Shown: positions 33,301-48,000 of the stretch, one piece after another
Position numbering within the stretch: position 1 is the stretch's first letter
How the letters are laid out: the number at the start of each line of letters is the position of its first letter
NCBI GenBank assembly: GCA_026874595.1
Contig: CM049312.1
Location: 26,655,956 to 26,719,955 of the forward strand
Source of the DNA: Sipunculus nudus
Taxonomy: Eukaryota; Annelida; Sipuncula; Golfingiida; Sipunculidae
Length of the DNA: 64,000 nucleotides
Direction: 5' to 3'
The notes under the pieces: model-generated
The model's input: only the letters and a program-made list of their open reading frames with translations
What the model was told of the DNA's origin: nothing
The model's database searches: none
Program-made: the position numbers and the translations under genes

Positions 33301-36300
33301 CGTTCAAAGCTAGACTAACAGGTTCGCATAAATGAACGATCTATTGATTTATATAAAAGCAGAAAATGACACGACCGTCCCCAATTACTTGACAACCTCA
33401 GTAACTTTACCATTCCGGTGAAACGGCAACCCCTGTAACTTGACAATCTAATTAACATTACCACTCAGGTAACACGGCCACACCTGTAACTTGACAATCC
33501 GAGTAACTTTGCCATTCCGGTAAAATGTCAACCCTCGTAACATTACTACTTCACTTACATGACAACCCTCGTAACATTACTACTTCACTTACATGACCAT
33601 GCCGGTAAATGACCACCCCTGTATCATGAAAACCCCAGTAACATGACTATCCAGGTAACACGACCACCCCTGTAACGATTCAACCACAGTTACATGGCCA
33701 TCCAGTTAATACGACCACCCCTAGAACAAGACAACCCTAGTAACATGACCATCCCGGTTAAACAACCACCCCTGTAACAAGTCAACCACAGTAACATTGC
33801 CATCCTGGTAACACGACCACGGCTGTAACAAGTCCACCACAGTAACATGGCCACCCAGTTAACACGACCACACCTGGAACAAGACAACCCTAGTAACATT
33901 ACCATCCCGGTAATATGACCACCCCTGTAACAAGTCAACCACAGTAACATTGCCATCCTGGTAACACGACCACCCCTGTAACAAGTCAACCACAGTAACA
34001 TTGCCATCCTGGTAACACGACCACCGCTGTAACAAGTCCACCACAGTAACATGGCCACCCAGTATCACTACCACCCCTGTAACAAGACATGAACAGTAAC
34101 ATGACCATCAAGGTAACACGACCACCCCTGTAACAAGACAACCCTAGTAACATGGCCATCCAGGTAACACGACCACCCTTGTAACAAGACAACCCTAGTA
34201 ACATGGCCATCCAGGTAACACGACCACCCCTGTAACAAGACAACCTTAGTAAAATGACCATCCCGGTAATACGACCAACCCGGTATCAAGATAACCCAAG
34301 TAACATGACCATCCCGGTAAAACAACCACACCTGTAACAAGACAACCACAGTAACATGGCCATCACGGTAACATGGCCACCCCTATAACTTGAAAATCCG
34401 AGTAACATTGCCACTCCGTTAAAAGGTCAACCCTCGTAACATGACTACCTCACTAACATGACCATGCCGGTAAATGACCACCCCTGTAACATGAAAACCC
34501 CGGTAACACGACCAGCCCTGTTACATGACAACCTCAGTTACATGGCCATCCAGGTAACACGACCACCCCTGTAACAAGACAACCCTAGTATCATGACCAT
34601 CCCGGTAATATGACCACCCTTGTAACAAGACAACCCCAGTAACATGACCATCCAGGTAACACGACCACCCCTGTAACGATACAACCACAGTTACATGGCC
34701 ATCCCGGTAACACGCCCCCCCCCCCCCCCCCGTAACAAGACATACACAGTAACATTGCCATCCTGGTAACACGACCATCTCTGTAACAAGTCCACCACAG
34801 TAACATGGCCACCCAGTTAACACGACCACACCTGGAACAAGACAACCCTAGTAACATTACCATCCCGGTAATATGACCACCCCTGTAACAAGTCAACCAC
34901 AGTAACATTGCCATCCTGGTAACACGACCACCCCTGTAACAAGTCAACCACAGTAACATTGCCATCCTGGTAACACGACCACCGCTGTAACAAGTCCACC
35001 ACAGTAACATGGCCACCCAGTATCACTACCACCCCTGTAACAAGACATGAACAGTAACATGACCATCAAGGTAACACGACCACCCCTGTAACAAGACAAC
35101 CCTAGTAACATGGCCATCCAGGTAACACGACCACCCTTGTAACAAGACAACCCTAGTAACATGGCCATCCAGGTAACACGACCACCCCTGTAACAAGACA
35201 ACCTTAGTAAAATGACCATCCCGGTAATACGACCAACCCGGTATCAAGATAACCCAAGTAACATGACCATCCCGGTAAAACAACCACACCTGTAACAAGA
35301 CAACCACAGTAACATGGCCATCACGGTAACATGGCCACCCCTATAACTTGAAAATCCGAGTAACATTGCCACTCCGTTAAAAGGTCAACCCTCGTAACAT
35401 GACTACCTCACTAACATGACCATGCCGGTAAATGACCACCCCTGTAACATGAAAACCCCGGTAACACGACCAGCCCTGTTACATGACAACCTCAGTTACA
35501 TGGCCATCCAGGTAACACGACCACCCCTGTAACAAGACAACCCTAGTATCATGACCATCCCGGTAATATGACCACCCTTGTAACAAGACAACCCCAGTAA
35601 CATGACCATCCAGGTAACACGACCACCCCTGTAACGATACAACCACAGTTACATGGCCATCCCGGTAACACGCCCCCCCCCCCCCCCGTAACAAGACATA
35701 CACAGTAACATGGCCATCCAGGTAACACGACCATCTCTGTAACAAGACAACCCAAGTAACATGACCATCCCAGTATCACGACCACCCCTGTAACAAGACA
35801 TAAACAGTAACATTGCCATCCAGGTAACACGACCACCCCTGTAACAAGACAACCCTAGTGACATGGCCATCCAGGTAACACGACCACCCCTGTAACAAGA
35901 TAACCCTAGTAACATGGCCATCCAGGTAACACGACCACCCCTGTAACAAGACAACCCTAGTGACATGGCCATCCAGGTAACACGACCACCCCTGTATCAA
36001 GATAACCCCAGTAACATGACCATCCCGGTAAAACAACCACACATGTAACAAGACAACCACAGTAACATGGCCATCACGGTAACATGGCCACCCCTTTAAC
36101 TTGACAATCCGAGTAACATTGCCAATCCGGTAATATGTCAACCCTCGTAAAATGACTACCTCACTTACGTGACCATGCCGGTAAATGACAACCCCTGTAA
36201 CATGAAAACCCCGATAACACGACCAGCCCTGTTTCATGACAACCTCAATTACATGGCCATCCAGGTAACACGACCACCCCTGTAACAAGACAACCCTTGT

Positions 36301-39032
36301 ATCATGACCACCCTGGTAATATGACCACTCCTGTAACAAGACAACCCCAGTAACATGACTATCCTGGTAACACGACCACCCCTGTAACGATACAACCACA
36401 GTAACATGGCCATCCCGGTAACACGGCCCCCCTGTAACAAGACATTTACAGTAACATGGCCATCCAGGTAACACAACCACCCCTGTAACGATACAACCCC
36501 AGTAACATGACCATCCTAGTAAACAACCACCCCTGTAACAAGACAACCCTAGTATCATGACCACCCAGGTAATATGACCACCCCTGTAACAAGACAACCC
36601 CAGTAACATGACCATCCCGGTAAAACAACCACCCCTGTAACAAGGCAACCCCAGTAACATGACCATCCCGGTAAAACAACCACCCCTGTAACAAGGCAAC
36701 CCCAGTAACATGACCATCCCGGTAAAACAACCACCCCTGTAACAAGACAACCCTAGTATCATGACCACCCAGGTAATATGACCACCCCTGTAACAAGACA
36801 ACCCAAGTAACATGACCATCCCGGTAAAACAACCACCCCTGTAACAAGACAACCCTAGTATCATGACCACCCAGGTAATATGACCACCCCTGTAACAAGA
36901 CAACCCCAGTAACATGACCATCCCGGTAAAACAACCACCCCTGTAACGATACAACCACAGTATCATGACCACCCAGGTAATATGACCACCCCTGTAACAA
37001 GGCAACCCCAGTAACATGACCATCCCGGTAACACGACCACCCCTGTAACAAGGCAACCCCAGTAACATTGCCATCCTGGTAACACGACTACCCCTGTAAC
37101 AAGTCAACCACAGTGACATGGCCACCCAGTTAGTACGACCACTCCTGGAACAAGACAACCCTAGTAATATGACCATCCCGGTAAAACAACCACCTCTGTA
37201 TCAAGATAACCCCAGTAACATGACCATCCCGGTAACACAACCACCTCTGTAAAGAGATAATCACAGTTACATGGCCATCCAGGTAACACGACCACCTCTG
37301 TAACAAGTCAACCACAGTGACATGGCCACCCAGTTAATACGACCACCCCTGGAACAAGACAACCCTAGTAACATGGCCATCCCGGTAACACGACCACCCC
37401 TGTATCAAGATATCCCTAGTAACATGACCATCCCGGTAAAACAACCACACCTGTAACAAGACAACCACAGTAACATGGCCATCACGGTAACATGGCCACC
37501 CCTGTAACTTCAATCCGAGTAACATGCCACTCCGGTAAAATGTCAACCCTCGTAACATGACTACCTCACTTACATGACCATGCCGGTAAATGACCACCCC
37601 TGTAACATTAAAACCCCGGTAACACGACCAGTCCTGTTTCATGACAACCTCAGTTACATGGCCATCCAGGTAACACGACCACCCCTGTAACAAGACAACC
37701 CTAGTATCATGACCATCCCGGTAATATGACCACCCCTGTAACAAGACAACCCAAGTAACATGACCATCCCGGTAACATGACCACCCCTGTAACGATACAA
37801 CCACAGTGACGTGGCCATCCCGGTAACACGGCCTTCTTGTACCAAGACATAGAGAGTAACATGGCCATCCAGGTAACACGACCACCCCTGTAACGATACA
37901 ACCACAGTTACATGGCCATCCCGGTAACACGACCCCCCTCCCCTGTAACAAGACAACCTCAGTTACATGGCCATCCAGGTAACACGACCACCCCTGTAAC
38001 AAGACAACCCAACTAACATGACCATCCCAGTATCACGACCACCCCTGTAACAAGACATAAACAGTAACATGGCCATCCAGGTAACACGACCACCCCTGTA
38101 ACAAGACAACCTTAGTAAAATGACCATCCCGGTAATACGACCAACCCGGTATCAAGATAACCCCAGTAACATGACCATCCCGGTATAACAACCACACCTG
38201 TAACAAGACAACCACAGTAACATGGCCATCACGGTAACATGGCCACCCCTGTAACTTGACAATCCGAGTAACATTGCCACTCCGGTAAAATGTCAACCCT
38301 CGTAACATGACTATCTCACTAACATGACCATGCCGGTAAATGACCACCCCTGTAACATGAAAACCCCTGTAACAAGACAACCCAAGTAACATGACCATCC
38401 CGGTAACACGACCACCCCTGTAACAAGACAGCCCTAGTAACATGACCATCCCGGTAACACGACCACCCCATTTACATGACAACCCCAGTAACATGGCCAT
38501 TCCGGTAACACGACCACCTCGGTAACATGACAACCCCAGTAACATAACCATCCCGGTTACTCGAGGACTCCCTGTAATACTGAAGTCTCAGTAACATTAC
38601 CACTCGGGTAACACGACCACCCTCTATATCATGGATCCGTACACACAACACCCTGACACACACACACACGGACACACATCCAACTGTAGGCTTACCTTCT
38701 CTTTGGTGCTTTCATGATGACGGAGGCCTTGAAGTGTGAGTTATGGTATTGTATCAGCGTATTAGCCGGGGCGTACCCAACCTGTCCGTTATATCTGAAA
38801 ATACAGGCAACAAGCACTGATCAAGGAACCGGTTATTTTTTCTTCAGTAAAATGTCACGTGAAATCGTACCAGCAACGTCGGATCTTTATTTATGTGATG
38901 GTCATGCAGATTTTAATCCGATATTGAGATATTTATAAAAAAACACTCTTGTTGTATATAATGGGATACAGTTCATCTTGTGTTTTTTTGAGCTAGCAAT
39001 AAGTGAGATTCTCCCCTTAATGCGGCACAGGC

Positions 39033-39082
<50 letters not shown>

Positions 39083-42000
39083 TATATTGAAAGCTGAGAA
39101 AGAGATACACATAAAAGGTTCCATTTGCACCGAATAGGGATTCGAACCACGAATCTTCCAATCTCGCTTTGGATGCTCTATTCTGAGCTCTCTTTTCTCC
39201 ACTAACATCCCTTAGCGACAAACCCTTAAACTGTTATATTCAAACGGCAAGAAGGACTTGTGGACACAAGATGGTCGCGCAGAGCATATACCAGTATACA
39301 TGTGTTTGGTTCGGTGAGAACGTATTAATACAGAACTGCCATGCCCCTTTAATATGCATAGTACAGTGTAAAGTACTGCAATACACCAATAGCCATGAAT
39401 ACGTCATCGAATCAGAGCTTTTGCTCTTGCTTATTCTTAATCTTGTAGTTTCAAAGACCTAATTGAAGGCATACTGGTGCCCTCTTGTGGTTAGATTCAC
39501 AAATATATTAATGACATATTACATATTTCGTATTACATGACGCAAGCTGAGCGAAGTTAGTGAACATTTTGTAAACTTCAGAGAACAAGGACACACACGC
39601 ACGCATGGACAACGTACCTGACAATCCACCAGCCGTCGAACGTTTTGTGCAGGACGTAAACTTCCGCTTGTTTGGGGTAGCTGACCTCATCGTCACGTGC
39701 TGCTCTGTACGCCTGGGTGCTGATGTACTTGTCGCCTGCAGAAAAAACGTGACTGGTTAATGCAAGATGCAGTGAGATATTTGAAAGTACATAATCCGAT
39801 ATGACCGTAATCTTAATATTTCAAACAGAACAATGTCTGGATTTGAGGGTTATTTTAAACACCTAACAATAACTACAAATCTATAAATCAAATTACAGTC
39901 AGATAAGGGACTATATATCAGTTTTCAAGCCTGAAAGTGCTAAGTTAATAATGGATTACCGTGTCAATAACAATTATCAAGACACAATGATAAAACAATA
40001 ATGCAGGCGTTAAAAATTTAAAAAAAAAACACTAGCATGCAGCGCTGTCTGTTGACCAAATGATACTTTGAATATCAGAGAAGGGCGTCTTTTCTATCCC
40101 GGTAATGTGCTGAGATCACCACCCCGATAAAATGAATACGACCACCCCGTAACATAAATACAACCACCGCCCACCCACGGTTGCATGACCCCCCCCCCCC
40201 CATACCATGACACATTTAAATAACATAACTATACCAAAGCATAACCCCCAATAACATGATCACGCCAGTATAATGACAACCCCATCCGTAACGTTGCCAA
40301 CCCGGTAGCCTGACAATAATAGTTACAGTGTCACACCACAGGAGAAAAAACACTGGTAACATGACCAGCCAAGTAACACGACCATCTCAGGAAGAAGACT
40401 ATCTATGTCTCCTCGCGGAGTGTGTGCATTTGTGTGTGTTAGTGTATGTGTGCGTCTTAGAAAGCTCTTCCCAGTGAATGTGGGTGTGTGTGTGTTGGGG
40501 GGGGGGGGGGGGGGTGGAGGTTGTAGGTGTGTGTGTGTGGTTACGTATATGTGAGGGTGTGTATGTGTGTTTGTGAGTGTGTTAGTTCACAACATAACTG
40601 ACGCAATCATGAACGCAATCTCATGATATGTTAAGGGCTTTTTGGGAATGAGCCAAGAAGGAAATTATTATATTTTGGTGTTTATCCAGCATCTGCTACA
40701 GATTAAAGAGCGCCGTCAACGAATATTCAATATTCACAAATGTACAGTCACATATGCACAATTTGAACCTGGAAATATGGGTAAAAAAAATAAGTGTATG
40801 CACGCTCATTTTGGTCCACAGGCCACCTGTTCGAGTCACGGTCGAGCGCCAAACACCTTAGAGTGCTGGTGTCCAGTGTGTTCGCAGAGCAGTTGAAACT
40901 CGTGTTCCCATGGCGGAGGCATGCATCCATTGGGATGCTCATTCCTAGTTTTTGTTATTAGATACTGTATTGACATAAACGTTTACCTCCACCAGCCCAC
41001 CAGTGGAAAAAAAGTTGGTTTGGTTTAGCGAAACTTCACTATAGACTTACCTTGTCTGTTTATTTCAAATTCATCCCCCTGGTCGCACTCGTTTTCGGAC
41101 ATTAGGAATGTAGAGGGCGCCCATCCTGGCTCCCCGTCATCAGGCTGAACCAGCCACCAACCTGAGAAACAAGATCACATGTTACAAATCACGGGGAACC
41201 ATCTTCTTGTTCTCGGTTTGACATCAAGATAGTGTACGTATCCACCGACAGATGGTGCCACAGAATGCAACCGTCTTGGATTACAAAGCAGTGCTTAATC
41301 ATATAAAGTAAAAATATAGTTGTCACTTATCAGGCGTAACTATATGTAAAGGTGTTTGTTCAATGGCCGACCTGTCAAATTTCTAAAATCTCTTTGTCGA
41401 ATCCAGAGCTTGGATCACATGACTTCATTACATATAAATCAAATACTAATGTTTTAATAAAACAACTGAAATAACAAATGCATTTAGATATTCTCAAATG
41501 TATGAAGATGATATACTATAAATGCACGCACAGACGCATTTGTACTGGAAACGAATTCCGCGACCTGATGTGTGTATATTGAAAGGAATAACTCGGTCTA
41601 TGAAGCTACTGAACCCAATATTACTGAATGGTCGTTACATTATTCTTTTAGAGAATTTTATTGTGATTATAATTCCAATTTTGACATATATTAACTCCAA
41701 TGCAGGTGAAAATCATTTTTAAGCTTTGCATTTAAATGTGGTTGAATTGATATTCGAATCGAGGCATTTCAATAATATAAGTTTTATTTAGTGGAACAGT
41801 CAGATAGCCGTGACATGTCTTCCATAAAAAAAAAATCTCTATGCTAGCAGGCTCAAGCCAGCAAGGTTTAAACGCCTACTGAGCGTCGAATCTCACTAAT
41901 ACATGCAAGAGTACGTCACTGCTTTTTATGGATTGTGGGTATAGAAATCCAGGGGCGGATCCAAGATTTAGGAAAAGGGGGGTCCAACCCAGGAGGACTA

Positions 42001-45000
42001 ATGAAAACCCTAAAAAAGGTCCCCAGGTCTGGAAAAGGGGGGGGGGGGGGTCCGGATCCCCTGGACCCCCCCCCCCCCCGGATCCGCTTCTGAAATCGTT
42101 TTTTCACACCGGATGCCTCTGAATAGACCAATGACGGCCACATACATGTAATGTATAGCGTAGATAAAGACCGCTGTAATATGTTGCACTACTATTGTTT
42201 TCAGAAAAATGATATTCACATGGATTTTATTTTAGTGATAGGGACATAATGTAATAAATATACATTCGAGAGCATGCATGTGCTCCGTCTAAATAGAAAG
42301 CTCTTTTTGTGGATTGTGATGAATTTTGATTTAATTTTTAATTTGACCAACAAACTCAAAACTAATTTGAAAAGATTTAACATCATAATTTACTTAGAAA
42401 TGAGATAAAAGATGCCAAAATTGCAGGGGTTTAGTAGATGTATTATAGGGAAAATAAATACAGCCACATATCCAGTAAAAATGCCCCTTGTCGGGAGAAC
42501 GGCAGACTCACCGTTTTCATTCTTGTCGATGACCTCTATGGACTGACCGGTCTTCAGGCTGACCTCGTTTTTAGTCTCCGCCGTGTAGTCCGCTATAGCT
42601 ATGTAACTGTCCAGGGAGAGAGGGGCAGTGATTGCGATAGACTCGGCGCTAGATGGGGCACCTTTAAGGCAATTATCATCTTCACATTAAACCAATAAGT
42701 AAGAAAATAAAGCTGTCATACTATGTCTCATATATTTATTTATATAGTAAAATGATTATTAACAAACATATATTTCAATGAACGTTCAACGTATGTTAAT
42801 AATGTTTATAGACACACACGGAGTATTTTCATACTTCAGATCACTCTTTGAATATATGATCAGGGTTAAGCTTCACCTATAGCGCTTTTAATAAAATTGG
42901 GTTAATATGAAATATATGTTATAAGTTGACCATATATTCTTTTTAATGATATAGTTTAACTGCATGTTTTTCAAATGTTGTTAATTTTTTATACATGAAT
43001 ACTTCACTGTCCCATAACATTTAACCACTAAAATAAAATAAAAAACCTCCATCTCTCGAAGCCAGCAACGTGAGTAGTATCTGGTGATTATATCAAATGT
43101 TTAATATGAAATAACGCGCTTATTTTATCTTTATACTACCATGTCTGTAGCTACGCTTTCACAGACCTTGATTCAACCGCCCTCTCTGGTAATCTATTTT
43201 ATGAATAATGAACAAGCCTTCAATGTCTGGGCGGACATCAAAACTGCCAATCAAATATAACGAACACAAAGCAGACAATACATTATTCACAAGAACATAT
43301 GTGCCAGAGATTGGACAGGTCTATATAGCTTTATCTGATTGGTTAGATTCTCGATGCCTTTTCCGGTAATGCGTAGTGTTTGATTGGAAGATCGCACTAG
43401 ACGCCCGCATGGAACAAGTGTACGCGAGTCATTTAATTTGTTCAGTTGCCTTGTTCATTATTCATGAAATAGACGCCAGAGCGGCTCGCTGAATCAAGGT
43501 CTGTGAAAGCGCAGCCACACATTTGACAGTATGAGGATGATTTATTTCGACTCAATTAAAATGCAAAACGTATACCAGATATATACTTTATTTGCTTCCG
43601 TGGGAATAACATTACAATAAATCCACCACCTAAGCACCAATGCATTAACAGCAGCACGACAAAGCAACCACACATTAATATATAGTGGAATTTTGGTTAA
43701 AAGTAAAAAGTTTTTAATCATATTTTGTAAGGTTATTATTTGAAACGTTTGTTATATATTCAATCTTGTGTAAACTGACATCCGGAAGACATGTTCATTA
43801 TTTAAATTTTGTATTTTATATTTCTAATTGTGTAAATTGGTGACAAAAACCTCGCTCTATTTCCGTGACTTAGAATTTCTCTCAAGATAGGCTCCTGGTA
43901 ATTTTAAATATACCGCAGCATGTTTCGATAAATATAATTCCCTTTAAATGCCCTTTATCAAGCATATTTGTTGATTAATTATAAAAACACAAAGAAATAA
44001 CGTTTCCTCGCCTGCCTTCTCTGATTTATCATTAAAAGTCAATATTTTATAATGATTAATTCCATTATTACAACCATTTATGTTTTATTAGCTTAACGCT
44101 TCCATGCTGGCATGTTAGATATGGTTAGCCATGGGAGGGATGAGTAATAACTGTTATAACATGAATCATGATGTGTAGTAGGTGGGTTAAGTGACTTTTG
44201 ACTTCATTTCATGATGCAAAGGTCCCCTTTGGCACAAAAGTACCTTAGGGTCATAGGAATAAATTTATCCAAAGACACAAGTTAGATCTCCCTTTGTATG
44301 TAAAATATATGCAAATTATTCAAAATGGCCGCCGAAAATACTCCAAACCCCATATGCTTGCTGCTGTTACAGCTATAATGACAAATTTTGTGTCAAAATA
44401 TACATTTTCTTGGTCAAGGAATCCAATGAAATAGGTTTCCAGATTGAGAAAACAATAGTTTTCTCCTTAACATGAAAATCTGGGGTAAAATGGGCACATT
44501 TCATAAAATATCAATGATTTTCTTCCTTCAGGGTAACCTGGGACACTTGAGACATCTATGTCCTTGGCATTTGGGAGGTATTAAACAGTTGTGAATAGAC
44601 CATGAAGACGCGTCTAACTAAACACAATCCTCAGTCGACATACATGGAGCATGAAACCACAGGAAATTTAAAGCATTAACTAGAGAATTACTGGTACGTG
44701 GCACTTACTTAATCTGAGTTTAGGCAGTACAGCAAGACCATGGTATTACAAGGACAGATATACAGTTTTTTTCTTTTTTTTTAAGAATCACCCAATGAAA
44801 TACCCACATTCTTGCTCTATCACCGATCAAATACCCACACACGATGCTCTATTACTAGCAAATATACATAAGGCCTTGGTTGTGGTTTTTCTGCATGTAC
44901 TGTTATTTCATTTATATACATTATCTGGTTAATACGGCATAAACTGACCCTTCTGGACCACACAACATGCATGGGATTTACTTGGCAAAAGCAGAGTACC

Positions 45001-48000
45001 AGTACACACAGGAATGGGAAGACATTCCTGTAAAAAAGCTCAATAATGTTGCCAACTGTAGTTTCTTCCCGGTATCTAACATTTTGATTCAACAGAATAT
45101 TTTGTGTGAGACACATATTATCTATCTCATGATGGTCAACCCTTAATAGTTGATCAATACCAAAAGCACAAAAGCCATCAGTCATTGACACTCTTGGTTT
45201 TTATGCTTCTCCAGTTAGTTATTGGGTTTTATAGAGAAATACACGTATCCTGAAAGTTGTGTTCGTATTTCTATTTTTACAAGTAACGTCAGGTAACTGA
45301 AGGAATTAGATGTGTTATGTTTTATTGTGGATGAAATGATTGTTGAAGTAATGAAGTAAAAGTATTCATCCTACCTTGAAATTATGGGAAAAGTAGGCAA
45401 ATTTCAACAAATTTTAGTGTCATCATGAAAACGTTTAATATCTTTGATTGGTTTTGTATTATATTCCTTTATAGGTTCTTGTTTATTATCCTTATATAGA
45501 CAGGGGATCATTTAATACCAGTGTATATGTACCCGATGTGTGCGATTCACTGCATACAAAGCATAAAACCACAACAAAGTGATAAACATATTTGTATTAC
45601 TTGGAGAAATAATTAAGCTGCATGCTATTCGAATAATATATAATTATGCTTATGATCAGATATAATTTAATTGAACGTGAGAACACACTTCCATAGTCTT
45701 GCTTCCGTAAGTTTTCAAATTTACTGCCATGTTCTTGAATACAATATCTCTTTAATACCCCTTAAACCATACGTTTTGCACGGCTTACATAGGTTTCACT
45801 CTGTCACAGACGGAGTACACAGAGGTATTGGCAGCTGTACAAAGTGGAAATTAGAATTTCTTTATTGCCAACAAAAGATTATCGTCTGGTTGAGCTTTAA
45901 TGTACAACTTTCAGGTCTTGTGCGATATAATCATCACATAATCTATTTAAGATGTGCATTTGATAAAAATGGAAGCTCCTATTTCCCAGAATCTAGCATT
46001 CTGGATAGTGAAGTCAATTGCACGAATCACATTAGTCAAAGTTCCTTATGCCCAGAAAGTCAGTACTATACTATCAGAGTTGTCACTGGACAGTCACAAG
46101 ATGATAAACTTGGCCAAACATTGCTTGTTTACAGATCTAGTCAAACTGCATTTGAGAATGTGTATACTTCTGAAGCCAAATCCTCAAACATCTATCTTTT
46201 AGATTGGAGTGATTCCTGGACTTTGGTGTTTATTAATATTTATATTGAACTTAATAGCCGCCTGATATCCGTTGAAATTCTAACGAGTAAGCACAACATG
46301 TATTACAATCTTAGAAATCTCCCTAAAAACCCAAATGTGACCTGGTATGGCCCTACTTGCCAAATTCATCTGCAGAATATCGGCAGGTGACCCTGAAAAA
46401 CTTAGGAGCATTGCACTTCAATTAAAACTAATGAATTGTGTGCATAGGAATTATCACATGGTGGTACCACAGCATAAATTAAAGAAAACCTATATCTTGC
46501 TTCATAGGTTAAATAAAAGGTCCAGTACTGTTTATGTTATAGGCCCTTCGATTTTAAGTGACATTTGTTACGTGTCTTGCTGACGTCAAAGAAGTTTGAG
46601 CCCCCTTTTCAGGTTAGTTGTGACCAACTGTAAAAGTATAACATACACATTTTATTAAATTATTATGAGCAAGAATTAGTTTTTTTCTGGAAAAAAAAAC
46701 CAGATTATTTGTTTGATTGGAAATGTGAGAGAATTTGCTGAAGAGGTCAGAGACAAGTGACATGACGGGCGCTGCTGCTGTTTATCAACGTGGCCCATGC
46801 CTGAAAGGGTAATACATAGTAACATAAAGCTGCTGGTGCGATATGACTGAATGGGATTTGCTAAATAAGTTCATCAGAGATTACCTAACTTTGGAGAATC
46901 ATTGACAAATGGTCAGCTTTACAACCCTAAAAAAATTGTTTTCCACTGATGGATCTTAAAGGGTTATTTTCTTGGTGTAAGCCCTGACACTTGTATACTC
47001 CCAGGTACTGATAACTTAATTTCCTAGGTCTGTTCGGGGTATTGTTAAGGTTAAATGACATATTATTCACACTTATGCATAACCGCGACTTGTGCATATC
47101 TAGGTTTAAGATGTATTTTCATTGCATGATGTAAGTAAATTAGTGTCTTAATCTCTTTATATGACAAAGGACACTACCAATTTTCTATACCACTTCAATT
47201 TGGGTCTTACTGAGAAGAAAATTATTTATTTCCCCATGGACATTGGACACCAGGAACATATGTGGACCAAGAGATGACTGGATCCTCAGTGAGTACATGT
47301 GAGATCCTTTTGCCCAAAGATTATAGCTGATTTTAGGCAAAGGAAAGAAATGTCTTTGGACGCAATGTTTAAATAAAGAGCTAATCACTGAGAACATGGA
47401 ACATAGGAGTCGAGTGGTAATAGACTTTGATCTCTGTGCTGGCTATACCCAGTTTCAATTCCCGGGAAAGCTATGAGAATAGATGACAGTGACCCTTTCC
47501 AGGTCAGTAGTTTCTCTGGGTCCATGTAAAGTGATAAAGTTACAATTTATCAAATTCTAAACTTTATTGAATTACATTTAGACATTACATTCAACACTTT
47601 CTGCTTTTCTGTTATGACTAGTGTAAAAGGTTATATTGCACGGAAGTGAGAGGTAATTAAAGCCTGTTAGGCGGACTTGGCATTTCGCCTTCTTGCTGTG
47701 CTTATACTTCGGTTGCAAGTTTATTATTGCATCATTAACATGCTGATGATCGGTGGTATTATTGCCGTTTTTGTGAACAATACTGGATTCATTGATATAA
47801 CCTGCACCACATCCTGAACAATCAGCACTCCACCATTACTTCAACAATCATTTCACCCACAACTAAAATATAAGACATCTAATTCCTTCAGTTCCCTAAC
47901 ATTACTTGTAAAAAATAGAAATGAGAACAAAGTTTTTAGGATATTTCACTATAAAACCCTAAACTTATTGGCGAAGCATAAACACCAAGAATATCAAGAA

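Larger units (their letters stand above)
33251..38695 (-). other. p47phox-like gene intron 8, almost wholly minisatellite
   Basis: 5.4 kb intron between the exons for SH3-B end and the polybasic segment. About 33370-38635 is minisatellite, leaving only about 120 bp of ordinary intron on one side and 60 bp on the other. Confidence 0.85.

Noticed and set aside
33690-38551. Many minus-strand frames of up to 466 codons with 17-residue repeats (LLQGWSCYLDGHVT type)
   Set aside because: They are translations of a 51-bp minisatellite whose period is a multiple of three, lie in an intron, overlap each other in different frames and have no start context.
39137-39191. Functional tRNA gene on the minus strand
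   Set aside because: A- and B-box-like sequences are present but no acceptor stem pairs, and the element continues into an AT-tailed SINE body.
44820-45191. 123-codon minus-strand frame similar to the plus-strand frame at 48042-48374
   Set aside because: The similarity is explained by the two inverted arms of one transposable element; no independent evidence of coding.
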